Shown: positions 1-5,438, counted from the stretch's first letter. The stretch: 5,438 nt of DNA from Actinomycetota bacterium (GCA_028696435.1 JAQVHC010000090.1:1-5438), one strand, 5' to 3'. The notes: generated by a model not told the origin, from the letters alone. Numbers and translations: made by a program.

Positions 1-1233
1 ATTCCGGTAGATAAAAATTTCAATCCCCTTTATAGAGCAATAACGTGGCTTGATGGAAGAGGTACTGAGCTTTTTGCTAATAATAAAAGCCTGCAGGAAA
101 AGAATATCGAGTTTTATTGTAAGACTGGTTGGAGACTTGACTCAAATATGTCTTTTCTACCCCTTTTGTGGTTAAAGGAAAATAAAAAAGAAATATTTAA
201 TAAGATATTTAAAGTTTTTTATGTAAATGATTATGTTTATAAAAAATTAACCGGCAATAGTCTTCAGGACCCGTCCAGCGCATCAATAACTCTTTTTTAT
301 AACATAATTGATGGAAAATGGGATGAAGAAATTATGTCACTTTTAGATCTAAACGGGGATTATTTTTCTATAGTAAGAAATCCCGGAGAAAAAATTGGTT
401 ATTTAGATGAAAAGATAAGAGAAAAATTAGGAATAAAAAATGAAGTTATAGTTATAAATGGGTCTCATGACCAGTATTGTGTTGGACTTGGAAGTGGAAT
501 GCTAAACGAAGATGAAATCCTTCTGGCAACTGGAACAGCCTGGGTATTTTTTAAAATGTTAGAAGACCCACTTATTGACTCTGAAAAATTCTTTGCATCT
601 GGCAGATTTTCAGTAAAAGATAGCAAAATGGATGATAAATTTGGACTGATTTATAGCATTCCAGCTGCTGGAGCATCTATAAGATGGTTCTCCTTGAATG
701 TTATGAATTTAAAGGATGAAGATATCCTTTTTAAATTAATAGATGATAATTTAGAAAAAATTTATTCAATAAAAAATAAGATAATTTTTTATCCCTACTT
801 AACAGGTGCTTATGGACCTGATTTTGATATAGAAAGAAAAACTTCTTTTTTAAATGTTGAGATTGGCCATAATTATCTTGATTTAGTGAAAGCAATTATG
901 GAAGGAGTTGGTTTTCAGGTTAAAAGGATTTTGGATGTTCTTAAAGAAAGAGGAATAAAAGCTAAAAATATAAAAATGGTCGGAGGGGGAGCAAAAAGCA
1001 AAATCTGGCCAAATATAATAGCTGATATAACAGGTTTAAATGTTTTAATACCTGAAAATCATGAAGAAGATTTTGCTACTAAAGGCGCTGCTATAATTGC
1101 TGGTTATGGGTCAGGAATATTTACTTCGCTTTATGAAGGATATGATAAATTCAAATCTAATTTTAAGGAAATAAAACCTGATCAAGATAATATAAAATTT
1201 TATGAAGAAAAATTTAGACTTTTTGAAAAATAA
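1..1233 (+). CDS. FGGY-family carbohydrate kinase, 5' end missing (xylulokinase-like)
   Basis: Frame 1 is open from the first base and ends at the TAA at 1231-1233, giving 410 visible codons. FGGY kinases are usually about 490-510 residues, so roughly 80-90 N-terminal residues with the first phosphate-binding loop lie outside; the ATG at 148 is internal. Seen: ITWLDGRG (codons 18-25), equivalent to the family's WxDxR segment; SHDQ (codons 155-158), whose Asp at nt 469-471 fits the catalytic base; an ATGTA nucleotide-binding turn (codons 176-180); MEGVGFQ (codons 300-306); and the C-terminal VGGGAKSKIWPNIIAD motif followed by TKGAAIIAGYGSG, typical of the FGGY_C ATP-binding domain. Family knowledge: cytoplasmic ATP-dependent phosphorylation of a sugar, ketose or polyol. 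The substrate cannot be read from sequence; the xylulokinase branch is the nearest feel. The family's first signature has Pro where Lys is usual (SFLPLLWL). The ROK regulator downstream supports a sugar-use locus. Confidence 0.93.
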   Translation: MPVDKNFNPLYRAITWLDGRGTELFANNKSLQEKNIEFYCKTGWRLDSNMSFLPLLWLKENKKEIFNKIFKVFYVNDYVYKKLTGNSLQDPSSASITLFYNIIDGKWDEEIMSLLDLNGDYFSIVRNPGEKIGYLDEKIREKLGIKNEVIVINGSHDQYCVGLGSGMLNEDEILLATGTAWVFFKMLEDPLIDSEKFFASGRFSVKDSKMDDKFGLIYSIPAAGASIRWFSLNVMNLKDEDILFKLIDDNLEKIYSIKNKIIFYPYLTGAYGPDFDIERKTSFLNVEIGHNYLDLVKAIMEGVGFQVKRILDVLKERGIKAKNIKMVGGGAKSKIWPNIIADITGLNVLIPENHEEDFATKGAAIIAGYGSGIFTSLYEGYDKFKSNFKEIKPDQDNIKFYEEKFRLFEK

Positions 1234-1278
1234 TTGTAATAAGATCAATAGCTCTCTTCTCGCTTCGATTTCATTCAT
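1111..1278 (-). pseudogene. Minus-strand start with ribosome-binding site; possible gene stub
   Basis: On the minus strand AAGGAG (1290-1285) lies six bases before an ATG (1278-1276). An in-frame TAA (1317-1315) sits upstream, so the start is well bounded. The frame begins MNEIEARRELLILLQ with ordinary-looking codons, runs past 1233 into the antisense of the sugar kinase, and ends at TGA (1113-1111) after 55 codons. The part antisense to the kinase is Phe/Ile/Lys-rich, as expected for a chance frame in AT-rich DNA. I therefore read only about the first 15 codons as possibly ancestral coding sequence, that is, a 5' stub of a lost divergent gene. A second ATG (1274-1272) in another frame gives only nine codons. 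A weak promoter-like pair, TTGTTC (1347-1342) and TACAGA (1325-1320), lies upstream. It could also be a real small protein or coincidence. Confidence 0.22.
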
Positions 1279-1336
1279 TCTAATCTCCTTAGTTTTTAAG
1301 GTCAGAATAGATGATTAATTCTGTAGGTATGTGATG

Positions 1337-1350
1337 TATTTGAACAAATA
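1337..1350. promoter_or_regulatory. Inverted repeat, candidate ROK-type operator
   Basis: TATTTG-AA-CAAATA is a perfect inverted repeat with 6-bp arms and a 2-bp centre. ROK repressors such as XylR and NagC bind AT-rich palindromes with TTTG/CAAA- or TATTT/AAATA-like arms, so the shape fits. Further copies of TATTTGTAT occur at 1370-1378 and 1665-1673, the latter close to the ROK start. Short palindromes arise easily in DNA this AT-rich, so the assignment is inference. Confidence 0.3.
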
Positions 1351-1377
1351 TTCATTAAGGTAACTAATATATTTGTA

Positions 1378-1561
1378 TTTTTGAGTGACGATATATTTAA
1401 ATTTATCAGTTAATCTTAAAAATCCTGAAAAAATATAGGTATGAAATCACTTTAATCAGGAATAAACTACCCTCCTATTTATTGTATATGAACTTATTTA
1501 AAAACATATTTTAATTATTTATACTCAAAAACTTTGATAAGATGATATTTTAATACTCAAA
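1378..1561. repeat. Dispersed ACTCAAA words (three copies)
   Basis: ATACTCAAA occurs at 1521-1529 and again at 1553-1561, 32 bp apart or about three helical turns, on the same strand. The reverse complement TTTTTGAGT occurs at 1378-1386 and matches ACTCAAAAA at 1523-1531. The spacing would suit a repeated protein-binding site, but the words are short and chance is a real alternative. Confidence 0.2.
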
Positions 1562-1622
1562 TTTTATTAATATAGAAAAAGAAGCATAATTATAGCTAAT
1601 AGACCTAAGAGAAATCTGACTG

Positions 1623-1678
1623 TTGTATAAAATATTGTATAAAATTATAAATTGTATTATTATCTATTTGTATATTAT
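1623..1678 (+). promoter_or_regulatory. Probable promoter zone of the ROK gene with repeated TTGTAT words
   Basis: An 11-bp word TTGTATAAAAT is repeated exactly at 1623-1633 and 1635-1645, with looser copies starting at 1652 and 1668. Read as sigma-A promoters, TTGTAT (1623-1628) pairs with TATAAA (1646-1651) at a 17-bp spacing, and TTGTAT (1635-1640) pairs with TATTAT (1658-1663), also at 17 bp. The -35 boxes match the consensus at only three of six positions while the -10 boxes match at five of six. Either would start transcription about 60-70 bp before the ROK ATG. The tandem copies could instead be, or overlap, regulator-binding sites for autoregulation. Confidence 0.42.
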
Positions 1679-1728
1679 TTATTTACGAGAAAGAAATAAC
1701 TGCAAAGTGACTAAAAGGTAGATTTATT

Positions 1729-3012
1729 ATGGAAAAAATTCCCAAATTTTCAAAAACAGCAAGTTCCAAACTGCAAAGTAAAATTAATACTTCCATAATA
1801 TTTAACTATATCCGTGAATATGGACCAATGTCACGGATAAAAATATCAGAAGATCTGGGAATAAGCCCGTCTGCAGTATCAAGAGTAGTAGATAAACTAA
1901 TAAGAGAAGGATATATTGTTGAAGCCGGGAAAGTAAAAACCAAAAGTACGAAAGGTGGGAAAAGACCAACGCTCCTCGAAGTCAGAAAGGATATAGGTTA
2001 CGTTGTAGGAGTAGATCTTGGAAAAGAAAAGTTAAAAATTGCTATGGCAAATTTTAATGGTGAAGTAATTGACATATACAAAGGTTTCCGGATTTCAAAT
2101 GATAAAGACATAGCAGAAAAAGTAATAGACGAAATAAAGAAAGTTCTTGTAAGGTACCAGCAGCAATATAGTAATATAAAAAGTAGTGATTTAAGAGCTA
2201 TCTGCATTGGCATTCCTGCCAATATCGATAAAGAAAGTGGAAGAATAATAGGTGCGCCACTTTATAATGAATGGAAAGATTTAAATTTTAAGCAGATTAT
2301 CAGTAGTGAATTTAATGTTCCTGTTTGTGCAGAAAATGATGTTAATTTATCCGCTCTTGGAGAAAAGTATTATGGAAAAGGAAGGAACTACAATAATCTT
2401 ATATTTGTGGAAATTAGTAATGGCATAGGAGCAGGTATAATTATAGACAATCAACTGTACAGGGGCTCTGAAGGTCTGGCTGGCGAAATTGGATTTACGA
2501 TAGTAGATACTAAAAACCTGTGTTTCAAAGTTAAAAATAAAGGTTTTCTTGAGGAGGTTATATCAATAGAGAGTATAAGAAAGAAAGTAATAAATGAAAT
2601 AAAAAATGGCAGGGAAACAATAATTACCGGGATTACAAAGGATGATATTAACCTGATAGAACCACGTATAATTTTTGAAGCAGCAATTCAGGGTGATAAG
2701 CTTGCCAGGGATGTAATAAATGAAATAGTTGATTATTTATCTGTTACAATTATTAATTTAATTTTAGCTATAAATCCACAGTATATAGTTCTGGGTGGGG
2801 ATATATGCACTCTTCCTGGTGTGGAAAGGTTAATTTTAGAACCTCTTAGAGAAAAAATAAAAAATCCGATACCATTTAAACTTCCAGAGATTGAACTGGC
2901 TTCACTTGGAGAAGATGCAGGAATACTTGGTGCTTCCTATAGTGCGATAGATTCTCTGATTATAGAAAAATTCCCTTATAAAATTGAAGAGAGAATTTCA
3001 TATCCTAAATAG
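1729..3012 (+). CDS. ROK-family transcriptional regulator (XylR/NagC type)
   Basis: The 427-residue length fits ROK regulators, which run about 380-430; plain ROK kinases are near 300. AAAAGGT (1713-1719) lies nine bases before the ATG and supports this start. Residues about 19-80 form a MarR-like winged helix-turn-helix: helices through SEDLGISPSAVSRVVDKL, then a GGKRP wing (76-80). The ROK domain follows. Visible are a DLG turn (96-98), END with Asp204 at the kinase catalytic position, the GIGAG glycine motif (232-236), GEIG (252-255), and NPQYIVLGGD (349-358). Enzyme signatures are eroded: DLGKEK replaces DxGGTK, Phe256 replaces the zinc-ligand His of GEIGH, and the CxCGxxGC zinc motif is reduced to a single Cys265. 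Inference: a non-catalytic, ligand-responsive cytoplasmic repressor of sugar genes, perhaps including the upstream kinase and itself. Its effector is unknown. The gene stands alone between two long gaps. Confidence 0.92.
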   Translation: MEKIPKFSKTASSKLQSKINTSIIFNYIREYGPMSRIKISEDLGISPSAVSRVVDKLIREGYIVEAGKVKTKSTKGGKRPTLLEVRKDIGYVVGVDLGKEKLKIAMANFNGEVIDIYKGFRISNDKDIAEKVIDEIKKVLVRYQQQYSNIKSSDLRAICIGIPANIDKESGRIIGAPLYNEWKDLNFKQIISSEFNVPVCAENDVNLSALGEKYYGKGRNYNNLIFVEISNGIGAGIIIDNQLYRGSEGLAGEIGFTIVDTKNLCFKVKNKGFLEEVISIESIRKKVINEIKNGRETIITGITKDDINLIEPRIIFEAAIQGDKLARDVINEIVDYLSVTIINLILAINPQYIVLGGDICTLPGVERLILEPLREKIKNPIPFKLPEIELASLGEDAGILGASYSAIDSLIIEKFPYKIEERISYPK

Positions 3013-3052
3013 AACATGGTGAAAATATAAAACGCAAAAATAGATAATATTA

Positions 3053-3090
3053 AAAATAGTGAATAAAAATAGTAAATAACATAGTAAACT
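3053..3090. repeat. Degenerate 12-13 bp tandem repeat
   Basis: AAAATAGTGAATA (3053-3065) is followed directly by AAAATAGTAAATA (3066-3078) and then by a 12-base copy, ACATAGTAAACT (3079-3090). Another AAAAATAG occurs at 3036-3043. The first two units differ at one position. This may be slippage in AT-rich DNA or an iterated binding site. Confidence 0.45.
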
Positions 3091-3094
3091 CTTT

Positions 3095-3116
3095 AACTTT
3101 TAAATATTTTTAAGTT
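3095..3116. promoter_or_regulatory. 22-bp near-palindrome, possible operator or weak hairpin
   Basis: The arms AACTT (3095-3099) and AAGTT (3112-3116) flank AAATATTT (3102-3109), which is itself self-complementary. Only the two T/T positions between them fail to pair. The central loop would be too small for a good RNA hairpin, so a protein-binding palindrome is at least as likely as a terminator for the ROK transcript. It is all A/T apart from one G/C pair, so chance is possible. Confidence 0.22.
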
Positions 3117-3308
3117 GCCAGTTGCTGAAGACTTCTTTCCCTGTGGTTTTAATCTTATAGTTTTAAATTTCTGCTTATTAAGATATTATTATTTTTAATG
3201 GTTATTTAAATGTTATTATTTCTGGAGTGTTTCGGAATTTTAAATTAGGTTTAAGATCAAAATATATAGACCTGGAATGAATTTTTTTAAAGCTGAAGGA
3301 TAAATTTT

Positions 3309-3320
3309 CTTTTATAAAAG
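3309..3320. promoter_or_regulatory. Perfect 12-bp palindrome upstream of tmk
   Basis: CTTTTATAAAAG is fully self-complementary and lies about 40 bp before the tmk start. It contains TATAAA (3313-3318), which could serve as a -10 element, but no fitting -35 element is seen 16-18 bp upstream. It may be an operator or simply AT-rich coincidence. Confidence 0.22.
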
Positions 3321-3359
3321 CTTAATTGTTATGGAAAAACTATAAAAAGAGCTATGAAA

Positions 3360-4016
3360 ATGGTTATGAAAAAGGGATTATTTATAACCTTTGAGGGACT
3401 TGATGGGTCAGGGAAAACTACCCAGATTAAGCTCCTGGATAGCTACCTTAAGGGTGAAGGTTTTGATGTAATCCTTACCCGTGAACCGGGTGGAACTGAA
3501 ATAGGCAGGAAAATAAGAGAGATTCTTCTTGATAAGAAGAATCAGGATATATCACATAAAACTGAAACTTTTCTTTTCCTTGCTTCCCGTGCGGAATTAA
3601 CGTCAAAAGTGATAGTACCTGCCCTGGGAGAAGGAAAGATTGTAATATGTGACCGTTTTTTTGATTCAACTCTCGTTTACCAGGGTATTGCAAGAGGACT
3701 TGGTGTGGAAGAAATTTTAGAAATGAGCCTCTGGGCCACAGATGGACTTGTGCCCGATATAACTTTTTTGCTCTCAATGAAGGTTTCCAGGTGTGATAAA
3801 AGAATAAAAGAAGCAAATAGGAAAAAAGATAGAATTGAAATGGAAGAAAATAATTTTAAAGAAAAGATTTATAAGGGATATCTGGATATTGCCAGTAAGA
3901 ATAAAGAAAGATTTGTGGTTATTGATGCAGAAAAGAGCATAGGGGACATTTTTGAAGAAATAAAAAGTAGAGTTTTAAAACACCTTAAAGATATAGAATC
4001 CGGAATCGTAAAATAG
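3360..4016 (+). CDS. tmk: Thymidylate kinase (dTMP kinase)
   Basis: This cytoplasmic enzyme phosphorylates dTMP to dTDP using ATP, an essential step of dTTP supply. Numbering from the ATG at 3360 (218 residues, close to the usual 205-215): P-loop GLDGSGKTT (13-21), the TREPGG dTMP-site motif (40-45), SRAEL with Arg77, DRFFDST (98-104) followed by YQG (107-109), VPDIT (131-135), and a LID segment ending in DRIE (157-160), as in bacterial-type enzymes. In-frame ATGs also occur at 3354 and 3366. I prefer 3360 because AGAG (3348-3351) is eight bases away, whereas it is too close to 3354. The start at 3366 would give MKKGLFITFEG, which matches homologues equally well. The holB start follows 15 bp after the stop, so the two are very likely co-transcribed. 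All key residues are present. Confidence 0.97.
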   Translation: MVMKKGLFITFEGLDGSGKTTQIKLLDSYLKGEGFDVILTREPGGTEIGRKIREILLDKKNQDISHKTETFLFLASRAELTSKVIVPALGEGKIVICDRFFDSTLVYQGIARGLGVEEILEMSLWATDGLVPDITFLLSMKVSRCDKRIKEANRKKDRIEMEENNFKEKIYKGYLDIASKNKERFVVIDAEKSIGDIFEEIKSRVLKHLKDIESGIVK

Positions 4017-4031
4017 AATTTTAAGATTGAG

Positions 4032-5108
4032 ATGAAAATATTACAAAACCCCGATTTTTTAATTGATGACGATATCAATCAATCAAATATAAAATCACTT
4101 TCAGGAATGGTAGAAAGTGGAAAACTTGCACATGCATATCTTTTTTATGGAAACAATATGGAGCCGCTTTTTAAGATTGCACTGGAATTTGCTGCTTCAA
4201 TAAATTGTGAGGATAACGGGTGTGGAGAGTGTCTCATCTGTAAAAATACTCTCAAAGGTGTGTACCCCAATGTGCTGATTGTGGAACCTGAAGGCAATAT
4301 AATGAGAATAGAAGAAATAATAGAGGTGCAGAAATTTATGGGGTTAACATCATATAATCCAGGTAAAAAAATATGTATTATTAAGGAAAGTGAGCTCATG
4401 AATCAAGAAGCAGCTAATAGGTTGCTTAAAACACTTGAAGACCCTCCTGATGATAATAGTATATTTGTGTTGCTTACAGAGGATATATCAGCAGTGCTAC
4501 CGACAGTTGCGTCAAGGTGTCTTACTTACGGCTGGAACTTAAGATTTGAAGAAAATAAACCGGATAAAGATGATTTCAGGATAATTGATGAATATCTGAA
4601 TGAAGGTATAAAAAACATATTAATTAATACAGTAAAGGAGGAGAGTGAAGAAGATTCAACAATAATATCCTTAAATCTGACATTAAAAATACTTGGAGTG
4701 CTAAAAAAAATGGAATCTGCATTTAAAACGGACATGGAGAAAGAACTTTCTCAAATAAGAAGCAGTGATTTTGATAAAAGTTATATAAATAAGTATGTTA
4801 ATATTCTAAAGTCAAAATACAAAAGAAGAGCAGCTAAATTTCATAATTTAGCTATGAGCAGAATTTTTGATATAATATCTGCCTGGCTTGAAGATATTAT
4901 TGCAGTGGTATACGGGGCGCAGCAAGAGAGCCTGAATTATAAGGAGAATTTTTCTTTTATAAGAAAAAATATAAAAAATGTTAAAATAGAAAAGATTTTT
5001 AAACTGATGAAATTGATTGAGGAAAATAGAATTTATCTTAACTACTCAATAAATTCCGAGCTGACTCTGGATAATATTTTCCTTCAGTTTCAGGATATAT
5101 ATAAATAG
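4032..5108 (+). CDS. holB: DNA polymerase III delta' subunit (clamp loader)
   Basis: Delta' is the stator of the clamp loader that opens the beta sliding clamp with tau/gamma and delta. The protein has 358 residues, slightly long for the family (about 310-340). Seen: HAYLFYG (34-40) at the start of the AAA+ fold; four Cys (59, 64, 67, 70) as the zinc-binding module; GNIMRIEEI (88-96); MNQEAANRLLKTLEDPP (123-139); and SRC (161-163), the conserved Ser-Arg-Cys motif. The C-terminal collar shows AWLEDI (284-289) and the NSEL segment near 341-344, like the family's WxRD and NxN motifs. Walker A is destroyed (GNNMEPLFK at 40-48 instead of GxxGxGKT) and the Walker B acidic pair is missing (IIKESELM, 116-123), so it should not hydrolyse ATP. 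E. coli delta' also lacks ATPase activity. The ribosome-binding site is weak, so translational coupling with tmk is plausible. Confidence 0.93.
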   Translation: MKILQNPDFLIDDDINQSNIKSLSGMVESGKLAHAYLFYGNNMEPLFKIALEFAASINCEDNGCGECLICKNTLKGVYPNVLIVEPEGNIMRIEEIIEVQKFMGLTSYNPGKKICIIKESELMNQEAANRLLKTLEDPPDDNSIFVLLTEDISAVLPTVASRCLTYGWNLRFEENKPDKDDFRIIDEYLNEGIKNILINTVKEESEEDSTIISLNLTLKILGVLKKMESAFKTDMEKELSQIRSSDFDKSYINKYVNILKSKYKRRAAKFHNLAMSRIFDIISAWLEDIIAVVYGAQQESLNYKENFSFIRKNIKNVKIEKIFKLMKLIEENRIYLNYSINSELTLDNIFLQFQDIYK

Positions 5109-5124
5109 GTAAAAGGTGATAAAT

Positions 5125-5438
5125 ATGTCTTTGATTGTTGGAGTTATATTTGGAAAAAATGATACGGTACACTACTACGACCCTGCCGGTATTACGCTGA
5201 AGGTCGGGGATAAGGTTATCTGTAATATGGATGACGGGGCTAAGGAAATCGGAGAGGTTATCATTCCTCCTGTTGAGATAAATGATAGTGAAATTATAAC
5301 TCCTTTAGGTAGAGTAGTAAGAAAAGCAACTTACTATGATCTCTCTGTTGATGAGTTAAACCGTAAAAAAGAAAAAAAGGGATTCGAAAAGTTTAATGAG
5401 CTAAATGAAAAATATAAACTTAATATGAAGCTCGTAAG
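5125..5438 (+). CDS. ricT: PSP1-domain protein (RicT/YaaT-like), 3' end missing
   Basis: A strong AAAAGGTGAT (5111-5120) precedes the ATG at 5125 with ideal spacing; the holB stop is 16 bp upstream. The visible 104 codons begin MSLIVGVIFGKNDTVHYYDP and continue with LKVGDKVIC (residues 25-33), an EIGEV strand (42-46), TPLGRVVRKAT (59-69) and a Lys/Glu-rich helix ending NMKLV. This is the standard opening of PSP1-domain proteins. In B. subtilis the orthologue YaaT (RicT) joins RicA and RicF in an iron-sulfur complex that influences RNase Y-dependent mRNA processing, sporulation and competence. Its position directly after holB matches the B. subtilis order. The rest of the protein is outside the window, so any cluster-binding cysteines cannot be assessed. 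The symbol is assigned by similarity and context. Confidence 0.9.
   Translation, partial: MSLIVGVIFGKNDTVHYYDPAGITLKVGDKVICNMDDGAKEIGEVIIPPVEINDSEIITPLGRVVRKATYYDLSVDELNRKKEKKGFEKFNELNEKYKLNMKLV

Larger units (their letters stand above)
1234..1728. other. AT-rich intergenic region between sugar kinase and ROK gene
   Basis: This 495-bp gap has no intact gene that I can support on either strand. It holds a minus-strand ribosome-binding site and start codon near 1290-1272, an inverted repeat at 1337-1350, dispersed ACTCAAA words at 1378-1561, a second strong minus-strand Shine-Dalgarno-like word at 1470-1476 with no start codon behind it, and promoter-like repeated TTGTAT words at 1623-1678 ahead of the ROK gene. 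No GC-rich hairpin with a T-run follows the kinase stop, so its transcript end is not visible. The size and base composition suggest a regulatory spacer that also carries decayed sequence. Confidence 0.7.
3013..3359. other. AT-rich intergenic region between ROK gene and tmk
   Basis: No gene is visible in this stretch of about 347 bp on either strand. Just after the ROK stop comes a degenerate tandem repeat (3053-3090), then a near-palindrome (3095-3116), a slightly GC-richer island around 3114-3146 with two AGTTGC copies (3113-3118, 3120-3125), and a perfect 12-bp palindrome (3309-3320). No GC-rich intrinsic terminator is seen for the ROK gene. I could not find a convincing -35/-10 pair for the tmk operon, although its promoter must lie here or further upstream. 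Confidence 0.65.

Noticed and set aside
1277..1308. Hairpin with ATTCT/AGAAT and CCTTA/TAAGG arms as a terminator for the sugar kinase
   Set aside because: The stems are short, AT-rich and interrupted by an unequal internal loop, and no T-run follows. The CCTT arm is better explained as the complement of the minus-strand AAGGAG.
1423..1461. Inverted repeat TCCTGA / TCAGGA
   Set aside because: It has only six pairs across a 27-base loop, within chance expectation.
1998..2222. Minus-strand open frame of 74 codons inside the ROK gene
   Set aside because: It is antisense to conserved ROK coding sequence, has no recognisable motif, and reads as a shadow frame.
3115..3143. TTGCCA as a -35 box for the tmk operon
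   Set aside because: The hexamer matches five of six, but no -10-like sequence lies 16-18 bp downstream.
3475..3816. Minus-strand open frame of 113 codons inside tmk
   Set aside because: It lies opposite the conserved thymidylate kinase motifs; it shows no family resemblance and is best explained as a shadow.
3869..4735. Minus-strand open frames opposite the tmk 3' end and holB
   Set aside because: These Ser/Ile/Phe-rich shadow frames come from AT-rich sense genes that have clear family motifs.
1..5438. Search for CRISPR arrays, tRNA/rRNA genes, transposases, riboswitches, or a novel defence or toxin system
   Set aside because: No regular repeat-spacer array, RNA gene fold, transposase motif or toxin-antitoxin-like pair was recognised. 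The recognisable genes are ordinary metabolic, regulatory and replication functions.

Overview
The window is AT-rich (roughly two thirds A+T) and reads like the chromosome of a low-GC Gram-positive bacterium. Purine-rich ribosome binding sites precede the ROK and PSP1 genes, and a tmk-holB-PSP1 (yaaT/ricT) block resembles the Bacillus/Clostridia replication-housekeeping cluster. A halanaerobial or other clostridial host is a guess from protein style only. All five clear genes lie on the + strand.

Layout. Bases 1-1233 hold the C-terminal four fifths of an FGGY-family carbohydrate kinase whose start lies left of the window. Bases 1234-1728 are a long AT-rich gap without a convincing intact gene. 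It contains a minus-strand Shine-Dalgarno plus ATG that looks like a gene stub, an operator-like inverted repeat, dispersed short repeats, and a probable promoter zone made of repeated TTGTAT words. Bases 1729-3012 encode a ROK-family transcriptional regulator with an N-terminal winged helix-turn-helix and a sugar-kinase-like domain that has lost most enzymatic and zinc signatures. Bases 3013-3359 are a second AT-rich gap with a short degenerate tandem repeat, a near-palindrome and a perfect 12-bp palindrome. From 3360 to the end run thymidylate kinase (tmk), DNA polymerase III delta-prime (holB) and the start of a PSP1-domain protein (RicT/YaaT-like). Gaps of 15-16 bp separate them, so they are very likely one operon.

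How they work together. The sugar kinase and the ROK regulator probably belong to a carbohydrate-use locus, with the regulator sensing a sugar or sugar phosphate and repressing nearby genes. That link rests only on adjacency and family. The tmk-holB-PSP1 block supplies dTDP for DNA synthesis, a clamp-loader subunit, and a protein that in Bacillus subtilis belongs to the Ric (Y-complex) RNA-processing system. The darA (yaaQ) and yaaR genes that sit between tmk and holB in B. subtilis are absent here.

I see no mobile element, CRISPR array, RNA gene or strong intrinsic terminator, and no clear sign of an undescribed multi-gene system. The most interesting leads are the orphan minus-strand translation start near 1278, the operator-like repeats upstream of the ROK gene, and the degenerate active sites of the ROK and delta-prime proteins.
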